Counted from the stretch's first letter, positions 1 to 6,610 are shown. The stretch is 6,953 nt of DNA from Candidatus Atribacter fermentans (GCA_012517485.1 JAAYUT010000025.1:1-6953), one strand, 5' to 3'. A program made the numbers and translations. Notes: generated by a model from the sequence alone, not told the origin.

Positions 1-22
1 AATTGAATTTAAAGGAGAAAAT

Positions 23-883
23 ATGCTTTATTTTTCGCCCTTCGACTTAATTTTAAAAGCAAAACAAAAAAAAGTTGCTTTGGGGTCATTTAATGTTTTT
101 AATTACGAAATGTTTCATGCAGTTACGGAGGCAGCCTCAAAGAAAAAATCCCCAGTTATTATTGCGACCGGAGAAGTAGACATTCAGTATTTCCCCCCAG
201 AATTTGCCGTTTCCTTGATGAAAATCTATTCCAAAAAATTTGACATTCCATTTATTCTTCATTTAGATCACTGTACTCGGATTGAATTAGCCGAGGAATG
301 CTTGCGGTGTGGTTACTCTTCGATAATGTTTGATGGTTCTCAGCTCCCCTATGAAGAAAACGTCGAGAAAACCCGATCAGTAGTAAAAATTGCCCAATGG
401 TTTGGAGTGCCTGTTGAGGGTGAGCTGGGAGTGATTTTAGGAACACACGAATTTTTCGAAGCAGTTACTCAAAAAGATGCTCAATTCAAGATTACCGATC
501 CGGAGGTAGCCCGAGATTTTGTTTTAAGAACTGGAATTCATACTTTCGCTCCATCAATTGGTTCAGCTCATGGTGTTTATGTTGAGAAGCCAAAAATACA
601 TTTTGATACTTTGAAACGAATATCAAAAGAAACCAATATACCATTAGTTCTTCATGGAGGTTCGGGAATACCAGTTGAAGATGTACATCGGTGCATTGAA
701 GAAGGAGTGGCTAAAGTAAATGTTGGAACTGATTTAAGACGAACACTGGTTGATACCATCGCTCATGAAGGTTTAAATTCCTATGGTGAAGCTAGGTCTA
801 TTATGGAAAAATCCAGAGATGCAATTATGAGAGTTGTTGAAAATTGGTTGGACATTCTAAAAAGCCATATCATTCTTCAATAA
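23..883 (+). CDS. Class II zinc-dependent ketose-bisphosphate aldolase (GatY/KbaY/FbaA family)
   Basis: This 286-residue protein is predicted to be a cytoplasmic class II aldolase. The family cleaves fructose-1,6- or tagatose-1,6-bisphosphate, or a related phosphorylated ketose, into DHAP and an aldehyde. Family landmarks are in order: SFNVFN near residue 22, LHLDHC at 79-84 (catalytic Asp82, zinc ligand His83), SIMFDGS at 100-106, VEGELG at 131-136, GSAHG at 180-184 (zinc ligand His183), HGGSGIP at 211-217 (zinc ligand His211 and phosphate-binding Gly/Ser), and KVNVGTDLR at 231-239. Length and spacing match GatY/KbaY (about 284 residues), so it looks intact. The ATG follows AAAGGAG with ideal spacing. 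It lies 81 bases before the sugar-binding protein gene on the same strand, suggesting it acts on a product of the imported sugar. The exact substrate (fructose, tagatose, or a deoxy-sugar acid as for IolJ) cannot be read from these motifs. An upstream part of the operon may lie outside the window. Confidence 0.93.
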   Translation: MLYFSPFDLILKAKQKKVALGSFNVFNYEMFHAVTEAASKKKSPVIIATGEVDIQYFPPEFAVSLMKIYSKKFDIPFILHLDHCTRIELAEECLRCGYSSIMFDGSQLPYEENVEKTRSVVKIAQWFGVPVEGELGVILGTHEFFEAVTQKDAQFKITDPEVARDFVLRTGIHTFAPSIGSAHGVYVEKPKIHFDTLKRISKETNIPLVLHGGSGIPVEDVHRCIEEGVAKVNVGTDLRRTLVDTIAHEGLNSYGEARSIMEKSRDAIMRVVENWLDILKSHIILQ

Positions 884-964
884 TACCAAGGAAAAGGGGG
901 TGTTTTTATTTAAGAACAATTTATATTTTATTTTTATAAAAATTAAAAAAGGGAGGAAAAGCTC

Positions 965-2212
965 ATGAAATCTTTATTGAAAATTCTTTTACTTGGAATT
1001 TTGGCAGTTTTTTTATTAGGAAGTGTGGCTATTGCAGCCGATCCAGTAACCATTCGTTTTTGGGGTGGATGGACTGGCCCAGATAAATTTGGGATGGAAA
1101 AAATCGTAAATAATTTTATGGCAGAAAATCCAGATATAAAAGTGGAATTTTTTACTGCTCCTTGGACGGAAGTATTTACTAAATTTAGTACAACCTATGG
1201 GACGAATGCAGCTCCAGACCTTTTAGCAATGCATGTTTCGGATATTTCACAATTTGCATCACGTGGTATGTTAATGAATGTTGCTGATATCGCTGTAGCT
1301 AATAACATTAAACCAGAAGATTTCCCAGTGAATGTATGGGAAGGTCAATTTTATAATGGAGAACAGTATGGTATTCCACTCGATTACCATCCTATGGCCG
1401 TTTATAAAAATGCTGATATGTATACAGCTGCTGGTATCGATCCCAATATTACTTGGAATACTATGGATTCGTTTGTCGATTCGATGCAGAAAACAACCAA
1501 AGATGATGTTTACGGCTTAGCCATAGGTGTCAATCATTCTCATACCATGCGTTATTGGTTTGGATGGTTGTTCCAACAAGAAGGTGGAGCTTTCTTGAAT
1601 GAAGAACAAAACCAAGCTGCTTTTAATAGCGAACAGGGTGTAAAAGCACTCCAATTTATGCATGACTTGAGCTATAAATACAAAGTTGTTCCTCCACATG
1701 AAAGTGACATTGATAAAGATTTTCTCAGTGGGAAAGTAGCCAATCTTATGGAAGGACCGTGGTGGGTTCCTGGAGTTAAAGAACAGAAAGACCTTAATAT
1801 AGTTCTTGCCCCATTCCCTCAAGTTTTCGAAAAACCGGCAGTATGGGCTGGTTCACATACTCTAACTCTTCCGAAACGAGCTGATAAGACAAAAATCGAA
1901 GCAACTATAAAGCTATTAAGTTATATTGTAACCCACAGTGTTGATTGGGGTAATTCAGGTCAAATACCGGCATCTTTGTCGGTCATTCAAAGCGAAGCTT
2001 ATAAAAACCTACCCGATTATAAATACTACAAAGTATTTATAGAACAAGCTAACAATATCCACTTTGAGCCCTTGGTCGTTCAAACTGCCAGCTTTGGAGC
2101 TGACAATTCCATGTCTCCAGTTCTCAATGCTATATTAGCAGTTATGTTGGACGAAGCAGATCCCAAGGAAGCTCTTGATTTAGCAGCCAGCGAAGTGAAT
2201 GCTATTTTTTAG
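965..2212 (+). CDS. ABC transporter extracellular sugar-binding protein (family 1 type)
   Basis: This 415-residue protein is predicted to be the secreted solute receptor of a carbohydrate ABC importer. Residues 1-24 form a Sec signal peptide: a Lys-containing N-terminus, a Leu/Ile/Val-rich core, then AIA before a likely cleavage at Ala24 or Ala25. There is no lipobox, and the whole protein has no Cys, so it is probably a free periplasmic protein rather than a lipoprotein. Family 1 hallmarks follow: IRFWGGW at 30-36 starting the mature fold, AENPDIKVEF at 53-62, APDLLAMH at 83-90, GIPLDYHPMAVYKN at 136-149, AAGI at 155-158 and GKVANLMEGPWW at 256-267. Abundant Trp, Tyr and Phe fit sugar stacking, but the ligand cannot be named. 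GGGAGG sits 8 bases before the ATG. Two permease genes follow on the same strand, separated by a hairpin that may keep this gene expressed above them. Confidence 0.93.
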   Translation: MKSLLKILLLGILAVFLLGSVAIAADPVTIRFWGGWTGPDKFGMEKIVNNFMAENPDIKVEFFTAPWTEVFTKFSTTYGTNAAPDLLAMHVSDISQFASRGMLMNVADIAVANNIKPEDFPVNVWEGQFYNGEQYGIPLDYHPMAVYKNADMYTAAGIDPNITWNTMDSFVDSMQKTTKDDVYGLAIGVNHSHTMRYWFGWLFQQEGGAFLNEEQNQAAFNSEQGVKALQFMHDLSYKYKVVPPHESDIDKDFLSGKVANLMEGPWWVPGVKEQKDLNIVLAPFPQVFEKPAVWAGSHTLTLPKRADKTKIEATIKLLSYIVTHSVDWGNSGQIPASLSVIQSEAYKNLPDYKYYKVFIEQANNIHFEPLVVQTASFGADNSMSPVLNAILAVMLDEADPKEALDLAASEVNAIF

Positions 2213-2240
2213 TGAGAGCTATTAATTTAAGTTAAAATGT

Positions 2241-2277
2241 TTGGGGGGGTTGAAAAGCATCTATTTCAACCCCCCAA
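2241..2277 (+). promoter_or_regulatory. Intercistronic G/C-rich hairpin lacking a U-tract
   Basis: A run of seven G followed by TTGAAA (2243-2255) pairs with TTTCAA followed by six C (2264-2275). The loop is the 8-base AGCATCTA, and TT/AA pairs lie outside if one G is bulged. The stem is at least 12 bp, six of them G-C. The bases after the stem (AATTATGATAAGG) contain no T-run, so it is not a canonical intrinsic terminator. By analogy with the malE-malF arrangement, such a hairpin between binding-protein and permease genes can protect the 3' end of the upstream message or partly attenuate downstream transcription. The role is inferred; the hairpin is seen directly. Confidence 0.75.
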
Positions 2278-2357
2278 TTATGATAAGGTATCAATGGCAA
2301 TAAAGTTAAATTTTTTAAATTGGAGAAGAGATTTCACAAAACTGATAGGAAAGAAAA

Positions 2358-3257
2358 ATGAATAATCAATCCTTATCTAAAAAGAAAAATATTCTAACGA
2401 AAATTGTAGAATCTCCATTTCTTTATTTAGCTCCTTATTTTGCCTTGTTTTTTATCTTCAAGCTTGGCCCGATTGTTTCAAACTTTTTTGTGAGTTTATA
2501 TGAACTTGATATAGTTGGTTCGGGGCAGTATGTAGGGATTAAAAATTATAGTCGCTTAGTTTCCGATAAACTTTTTTGGATAGCATTAAAAAATACCTTT
2601 TACTATTTAGCTTTAGTTGGACCGATTAATGTTATAGGTGGTTTTTTTATAGCTCTGCTTTTAAACAAACCTCTTCGAGGAAGAGCTGTTGCTCGGGCAG
2701 CAGTTTTTATGCCTTACATCATCATGGTTACAGTTGTCGGTGCTTTATGGAGATGGATATTAGAGGGAAATTTTGGGATTTTAAATTATTACCTTCAATT
2801 CTTATTTAAAATTGAACCAATATATTGGCTTACTTCATCTTCAACGGCAATGTTAGGAGTTGTAATGGCTTCAGTCTGGTGGACAATTGGATACAACACT
2901 GTAATATTTTTAGCAGGGCTCCAAGATGTTCCCCGAGAATTAATGGAAGCTGCCGAAATTGATGGAGCAGGCTCCTTTCGGAGATTAATTCATGTTATTA
3001 TTCCCTGTCTTCGTTCAACTACTTTTTTTGTTGTTCTTACTACCATTATTTATTCTTTACAAGTTTTTGGGCAGGTATATACGATGACTGGCGGAGGTCC
3101 ACGATACAGTACTCTGGTTCTTGTCCAACATCTTTATATTAATGGTTTTCGCTTGTTTAAATTAGGTTATTCATCAACTATAAGTGTGGTTTTGTTTATA
3201 GTTATTTTTCTCATTTCAATGGGAGTTTTTAGAGTTAATAAACAGACTTTGAGTTAA
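2358..3257 (+). CDS. Sugar ABC transporter permease, MalF/UgpA type
   Basis: This 299-residue integral inner-membrane protein is one of two pore subunits of a carbohydrate importer. Hydrophobic segments occur at roughly residues 19-45, 76-102, 112-133, 163-187, 220-243 and 270-293, giving the six-helix plan usual for the smaller MalF-like permeases. The cytoplasmic EAA loop, which docks on the ATPase, is clear at about 191-216 (core ELMEAAEIDGAG then IIP). TGGGP at 244-248 is another signature of this permease group. The start is ATG, with AGGA 7 bases upstream. The gap to the binding-protein gene is 145 bases and contains a hairpin. It should form a heterodimer with the permease encoded immediately downstream. 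Substrate specificity cannot be deduced from the permease. Confidence 0.94.
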   Translation: MNNQSLSKKKNILTKIVESPFLYLAPYFALFFIFKLGPIVSNFFVSLYELDIVGSGQYVGIKNYSRLVSDKLFWIALKNTFYYLALVGPINVIGGFFIALLLNKPLRGRAVARAAVFMPYIIMVTVVGALWRWILEGNFGILNYYLQFLFKIEPIYWLTSSSTAMLGVVMASVWWTIGYNTVIFLAGLQDVPRELMEAAEIDGAGSFRRLIHVIIPCLRSTTFFVVLTTIIYSLQVFGQVYTMTGGGPRYSTLVLVQHLYINGFRLFKLGYSSTISVVLFIVIFLISMGVFRVNKQTLS

Positions 3258-3276
3258 TATTCATTTGATTTTTATT

Positions 3277-3285
3277 AAGGGGTGA
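3277..3285 (+). promoter_or_regulatory. Ribosome binding site supporting a TTG start
   Basis: AAGGGGTGA closely resembles the full anti-16S consensus AAGGAGGTGA. It ends 6 bases before the TTG at 3292. No in-frame ATG or GTG lies closer, and the next methionine codon (residue 9) would cut into the N-terminal region before the first membrane helix. This site therefore decides the start of the second permease gene. Confidence 0.75.
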
Positions 3286-3291
3286 GTCCAG

Positions 3292-4149
3292 TTGCAGGAT
3301 AAACTTAAAAAATCTATGCCAGTTATGATAAAACTCATTCTCTATGTGGTCATGATTGTTTTAATTCTTATTGCTCTGGCTCCCACTTTATGGATGGTTT
3401 CAACTTCTCTTAAACCCAAATGGGAAGTATTTGAGAGTCAAGTACGTTGGATTCCTAAGACTATAACCCTTGACAATTATAAACGCGCTTTTGAGTTATT
3501 GCCTTTATTTAATTGGTTGAAGAACAGTGCAGTAACAGCGGTCTTTACTCTTCTCCTGACTTTGTTTTGTGATATCCTCATTGCTTATGCTTTTGCCAAA
3601 ATGGATTTTAAAGGAAAAAATTTCCTTTTTACTCTGGTTCTTATTACCATCATGGTTCCAATCTATTCAACAGCTGTTCCGATGTACAAATTAACCCGTT
3701 GGATGAACCTCATTGATACCAAAACTGGAATTATCCTTCCCCAGGCTGCTGAAGCTATAGGAGTATTTTTGCTCACCCAGTTTTTTAGGAGTATCCCAAA
3801 AGAACTGAACGAAGCTGCCAAAATTGACGGGGCAAGTCAATGGACCATTATTTGGAAGGTCGTTGTTCCTCTATCAATACCAGCAATAACCGTGCTCGTC
3901 ATTTTAACTTTAGCCAATTCTTGGAATAATTTTTTCTGGCCTTTGGTCATTGCTCAGAGTAATAGCTCGATTACTTTACCGGTTGGGTTATCGAGTGTCA
4001 TGTCGGGAGTAAGTGAGGGTGCAGAGGCAAGAGAGTATGGTTTAATCATGGCAACATCTATTATTGCATCTTTGCCAACTATTATTGCTTTTTTATTTTT
4101 ACAAAGGAAATTTATTGAAGGGATATCGATGACAGGTATTAAGGGATAG
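3292..4149 (+). CDS. Sugar ABC transporter permease, MalG/UgpE type
   Basis: This 285-residue inner-membrane protein is the second pore subunit. It has hydrophobic segments near residues 11-37, 80-104, 110-130, 148-166, 192-215 and 250-271. WMVSTSLKP at 34-42 after helix 1 is typical of MalG-like proteins. The EAA loop at about 168-194 (core ELNEAAKIDGAS, then VVP) is the docking site for the ATPase. The C-terminus QRKFIEGISMTGIKG matches the usual MalG-family ending, so the gene is complete. It starts at TTG behind a strong ribosome binding site, 34 bases after the first permease gene. No ATP-binding subunit follows. Many carbohydrate ABC systems of this class share an MsmX/UgpC-type ATPase encoded elsewhere, which is the likely situation here. 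The last codons form one arm of a candidate terminator. Confidence 0.94.
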   Translation: MQDKLKKSMPVMIKLILYVVMIVLILIALAPTLWMVSTSLKPKWEVFESQVRWIPKTITLDNYKRAFELLPLFNWLKNSAVTAVFTLLLTLFCDILIAYAFAKMDFKGKNFLFTLVLITIMVPIYSTAVPMYKLTRWMNLIDTKTGIILPQAAEAIGVFLLTQFFRSIPKELNEAAKIDGASQWTIIWKVVVPLSIPAITVLVILTLANSWNNFFWPLVIAQSNSSITLPVGLSSVMSGVSEGAEAREYGLIMATSIIASLPTIIAFLFLQRKFIEGISMTGIKG

Positions 4150-4211
4150 CTTGATGTAATGATTGACATATCGTTCGTCTCTCGTCATGACAAATCCCTT
4201 TAGTTTTTTTT
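4141..4211 (+). terminator. Candidate intrinsic terminator of the transporter operon
   Basis: AAGGGAT (4141-4147), made of the last two sense codons and the first stop base of the permease gene, pairs perfectly with ATCCCTT (4194-4200). TTG (4151-4153) can pair with CAA (4191-4193) just inside, and ATG with CAT further in. Eight consecutive T follow at 4204-4211, three bases after the stem. The loop is long and the stem imperfect, so this is a moderate call. The gene order, with a long non-coding gap next, supports termination here. Confidence 0.45.
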
Positions 4212-4277
4212 CTCCCTTGAAGTGGGGAAAGTTGAGAAAAGAAAAAAATTAAGCAATTTGCTTCTTACTATTTTATT

Positions 4278-4365
4278 AAAGAGATCTTCATGCTGCTTCG
4301 CAGCATCAGATGAGGATGAGGTACCTCCTCACCCTGACCCTTTTCCACGTGAGGATCTCATCTTT
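4278..4365. repeat. Compact inverted-repeat element able to fold as a three-way junction
   Basis: GAGATCTTC (4281-4289) pairs with GAGGATCTC (4351-4359) over nine base pairs, one of them G-U. AAA (4278-4280) and TTT (4363-4365) can add pairs across a 3-base bulge. Directly inside, ATGCTGC-TTC-GCAGCAT (4290-4306) is a perfect 7-bp hairpin. TGAGGA (4311-4316) and TCCTCA (4326-4331) form a second hairpin around GGTACC. An alternative pairing is AGATGAG (4308-4314) with CTCATCT (4357-4363). The element could be a small dispersed repeat (MITE- or REP-like) or a structured leader RNA. The right arm recurs at 6734-6752, which favours a dispersed repeat. Confidence 0.5.
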
Positions 4366-4471
4366 ATATATATATGTTTCTTTCTCTTTTTTTAAGTTAA
4401 CCAGGAAAAACCTAAAAACACCCTCCCCGCCGCGAAAGTGGACCCCTCCAAGGAGAGGAATTATTCAATTC

Positions 4472-4492
4472 ATTCCCCCATAGAAGGGGAAT
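4472..4492. repeat. Short hairpin upstream of the E1 operon
   Basis: ATTCCCC (4472-4478) pairs perfectly with GGGGAAT (4486-4492) around the loop CATAGAA. It is followed by TTAAGGGAGG rather than a T-run, so it is not a terminator in the plus direction. A similar hairpin with the same right-hand flank type (GGAATTT followed by purine-AG) lies at 6669-6700, so it may be part of a dispersed intergenic repeat. Confidence 0.45.
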
Positions 4493-4570
4493 TTAAGGGA
4501 GGTGTGCCTTTCTCATTTTTGTTTGGTCGTTTTTTTATTTTTTTCCGGTATTTTAGAAAAGAAAATTACC

Positions 4571-4578
4571 AGAGGAGG
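4571..4578 (+). promoter_or_regulatory. Ribosome binding site fixing the GTG start of the E1 alpha gene
   Basis: AGAGGAGG lies 7 bases before GTG at 4586. The same frame is open upstream to a GTG at 4502. However, that start has its purine-rich stretch overlapping the codon, and it would add a Phe/Leu/Val-rich tail absent from this enzyme family. Confidence 0.85.
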
Positions 4579-4585
4579 CTTTATT

Positions 4586-5566
4586 GTGTCATTATCTAAA
4601 GAAGAAAAACTTTATGTCGATGCTTATCGAAATATGCTTCGTATACGGCTATTTGAGTCCAAAGTCCTTGACTTATTTCTAAAGAACTTTATTCGTGGAC
4701 CAGTTCATTTATACTTAGGCGAAGAAGCTATTGCAGTTGGCGTATGCTCGGCACTTCAAAGGGATGATTATATAACCAGTACCCATCGTGGTCATGGACA
4801 CTGTATTGCTAAGGGCGGAGATGTCAAAAGAATGATGGCAGAACTATTGGGGAAAAGCACTGGTTATTGCAAGGGGAAGGGCGGTTCAATGCATATTACC
4901 GATATGAGCTTGGGGATTTTGGGAGCTAATGGTATAGTTGGTGCTGGAACACCCATTGCAGTTGGCGCGGGATATGCTCTTCGTTTGCAAAAGAGTGATC
5001 GAGTAGTTGTCTGTTTCTTTGGTGATGCTGCTGCGAATCAGGGTTCAGTTCATGAGGCGATGAATATGGCTGCAATTTGGAAACTTCCAGTTTTATTTAT
5101 TTGCGAAAACAATCTTTATGGTATTAGCACCTGTATCCGTGATGTTTGTCGATTGGATGATATCGCAAAAAGAGCTGAGGGATATGGATTTTCAGGAATA
5201 ACCATTGATGGAAACGACTTTTTTCAGGTCTATGAGACGACAAAATCAGCGGTAAAAAAGATTCGACAAAATGGTGGGCCGATATTAATCGAAGCGAAAA
5301 CCTACCGGCACGAAGGTCACGATATTGGAGATCCTGAAGTTTACCGATCCAGGGAAGAAGTAGAACAATGGAAGCAAAAGGATCCACTTTCAAGAATAGA
5401 AAGGGATTTACTTGCCCGAAATATTTTAACTCAGGATATCATTAACCAAACGAGAAGCCAAATACAAGAGGAAATTGATCAAGCAGTTGAATTTGCTTTT
5501 AATAGTCCCGAACCACCAAAAGAAGAATTATTAACTGATATTTTTGTGAAAGAAGGAGAACAATGA
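4586..5566 (+). CDS. acoA: TPP-dependent dehydrogenase E1 component, alpha subunit (AcoA/PdhA family)
   Basis: From the GTG at 4586 the product is 326 residues, the usual length for AcoA/PdhA. It is the thiamine-diphosphate-binding half of an alpha2beta2 E1 enzyme in the cytoplasm, which decarboxylates a 2-oxoacid or cleaves acetoin. Landmarks are YLGEEAIAVG (43-52), ITSTHRGHGHCIAKGGD (63-79), GKGGSMHI (97-104), LGANGIVGAG (112-121), the TPP/metal motif starting FFGD (144-147) and ending CENN (173-176), and the conserved loop RHEGHDIGDPEVYR (241-254). The THRGHGHCIAKG and GANGIVG strings resemble acetoin dehydrogenase AcoA most, so the symbol marks the closest family, not a proven substrate. 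The third residue of the usual GDG motif is Ala (GDA, 146-148). The beta gene overlaps by four bases. No E2, E3 or lipoate gene follows, so classical complex activity is uncertain. Confidence 0.9.
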   Translation: MSLSKEEKLYVDAYRNMLRIRLFESKVLDLFLKNFIRGPVHLYLGEEAIAVGVCSALQRDDYITSTHRGHGHCIAKGGDVKRMMAELLGKSTGYCKGKGGSMHITDMSLGILGANGIVGAGTPIAVGAGYALRLQKSDRVVVCFFGDAAANQGSVHEAMNMAAIWKLPVLFICENNLYGISTCIRDVCRLDDIAKRAEGYGFSGITIDGNDFFQVYETTKSAVKKIRQNGGPILIEAKTYRHEGHDIGDPEVYRSREEVEQWKQKDPLSRIERDLLARNILTQDIINQTRSQIQEEIDQAVEFAFNSPEPPKEELLTDIFVKEGEQ

Positions 5567-6537
5567 GAGAAATTACCTTTTCGCAAGCTTTGAATGAAGC
5601 TCTTCGTGAAGAAATGATTCGTGATGAAAAAGTGTTTTTAATGGGTGAAGATATTGGTTTGCATGGTGGGGCTTTTGGAGTAACCAAAAACTTGGTAAAA
5701 GAGTTTGGTTCTGAAAGAGTAAGAAATAGCCCACTTTCGGAAGCTGGTATAGCCGGAATTGCCGTTGGGGCAGCTTTATTAGGCATGAAACCTGTTGTTG
5801 AGTTTATGTTTATTGATTTTACAACGATTGCGATGGATCAAATTATCAATCAAGCTGCGAAAATCCGATATATGACGGGTGGACAGGCAAAAGTACCAGC
5901 AGTTTTTCGAACTCAGGGAGGTGCAGGAACGGGTGGCGCAGCCCAACATTCACAAAGCCTTGAGAATTTATTTTGTTATATTCCCGGTTTAATAGTTGTG
6001 ATGCCTTCAACTCCTTATAATGCTAAGGGATTGCTCAAATCTTCAATTCGAAATACGAATCCAGTTATTTTTATTGAACATAAATTACTTTACGCAAAAA
6101 AGGGAAATGTACCCGAAGAAGAATATCTTTTGCCCTTAGGAAAAGCGAACTTGATGAAAAAAGGTCGAGATATCACTTTTATATCTTACTCAAGAATGGT
6201 TCATGTTGCTCTTGATGCAGCCGAGCAACTTGCTCAAGAAGGAATTGATGCTGAGGTTATTGACCTTCAGACTCTTTCTCCGATTGATAAAGAGACCATT
6301 TTCAAATCAGTTCAGAAAACAGGAAAGTGTCTTACCATTGAAGAGGACTGCAAAAGTTCCGGTTTTGGAGCCGAAGTAGCAGCTTTGATAGGAGAAGAAT
6401 GTTTTGATTATTTGGATGCTCCGGTACGAAGAATTGCCGCTGCTGATGTGCCTATCCCTTTTGCAGCTTCTCTTGAGTTTGAAGCTCTTCCAGATGTAGA
6501 CAAGATAACCAAGACTACAAAAATGATGATCTCCTAA
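5563..6537 (+). CDS. acoB: TPP-dependent dehydrogenase E1 component, beta subunit (AcoB/PdhB family)
   Basis: This 324-residue protein is the beta partner of the preceding subunit; the two together form the TPP active sites. Landmarks are MGEDIG (27-32), GGAFGVTKNL (35-44), SPLSEAGIAGIAVGAAL (56-72) carrying the conserved Glu60 that contacts the cofactor, the RTQGGAGTGG stretch (116-125) leading to AAQHSQSLE (126-134) with active-site His129, and DLQTLSPID (234-242) in the C-terminal transketolase-like domain. Length and motif order are normal and the gene appears complete. ATG overlaps the alpha stop codon as ATGA, with AAGGAG four bases upstream, giving translational coupling and equal subunit supply. 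The gene is followed by a strong hairpin and a convergent gene, so the operon ends here without E2 or E3. Acetoin, pyruvate and branched-chain 2-oxoacid specificities cannot be separated from this sequence; the symbol is by pairing with an AcoA-like alpha. Confidence 0.9.
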   Translation: MREITFSQALNEALREEMIRDEKVFLMGEDIGLHGGAFGVTKNLVKEFGSERVRNSPLSEAGIAGIAVGAALLGMKPVVEFMFIDFTTIAMDQIINQAAKIRYMTGGQAKVPAVFRTQGGAGTGGAAQHSQSLENLFCYIPGLIVVMPSTPYNAKGLLKSSIRNTNPVIFIEHKLLYAKKGNVPEEEYLLPLGKANLMKKGRDITFISYSRMVHVALDAAEQLAQEGIDAEVIDLQTLSPIDKETIFKSVQKTGKCLTIEEDCKSSGFGAEVAALIGEECFDYLDAPVRRIAAADVPIPFAASLEFEALPDVDKITKTTKMMIS

Positions 6538-6610
6538 GAGTTATTTTCTTCTGGATAATTTTATTTAAAAATTAACCACCATGGGGGCAGAATATATCGG
6601 ACATATATAA

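Larger units (their letters stand above)
4150..4585 (+). other. Long non-coding gap between transporter operon and E1 operon
   Basis: This 436-base stretch holds no convincing gene. From left to right it contains the rest of the candidate terminator, a T-run followed by an A/G-rich stretch (4204-4250), a small dyad (AAGC/GCTT around 4251-4263), a structured element (4278-4365), an AT dinucleotide run (about 4366-4375), a pyrimidine-rich segment (4376-4394), a C-rich segment (4421-4450), a hairpin (4472-4492), and the ribosome binding site of the E1 alpha gene. A promoter for the E1 pair is expected here, but no convincing -35/-10 pair was found. Confidence 0.7.

Noticed and set aside
884..964. 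Promoter or terminator between the aldolase and binding-protein genes
   Set aside because: The gap is very AT-rich with a trivial TTTTTATAAAAA palindrome (931-942), but no paired -35/-10 boxes or G/C stem could be identified.
1517..1822. Minus-strand open frame of about 100 codons inside the binding-protein gene
   Set aside because: It is the antisense shadow of a conserved receptor gene and shows no family signature.
4163..4191. TTGACA at 4163-4168 as a possible -35 box
   Set aside because: No TATAAT-like hexamer occurs at 16-18 bases downstream; the region there is the GTCATGAC palindrome.
4366..4375. TA dinucleotide run as a possible regulatory microsatellite
   Set aside because: Only a few units long in an AT-rich gap, too short to suggest phase variation.
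4494..4506. AAGGGAGGTG as a ribosome binding site for a gene starting at GTG 4502 or 4504
   Set aside because: It overlaps or abuts those GTG codons, leaving no usable spacing; the AGAGGAGG at 4571 fits far better.
4523..4554. TTGGTC and TATTTT as a promoter for the E1 operon
   Set aside because: The spacer is 20 bases and both hexamers are weak; in T-rich sequence this is expected by chance.
5124..5786. Minus-strand open frames overlapping the E1 genes
   Set aside because: They lie entirely within strongly supported plus-strand genes, show no recognisable motifs and have no credible ribosome binding sites.
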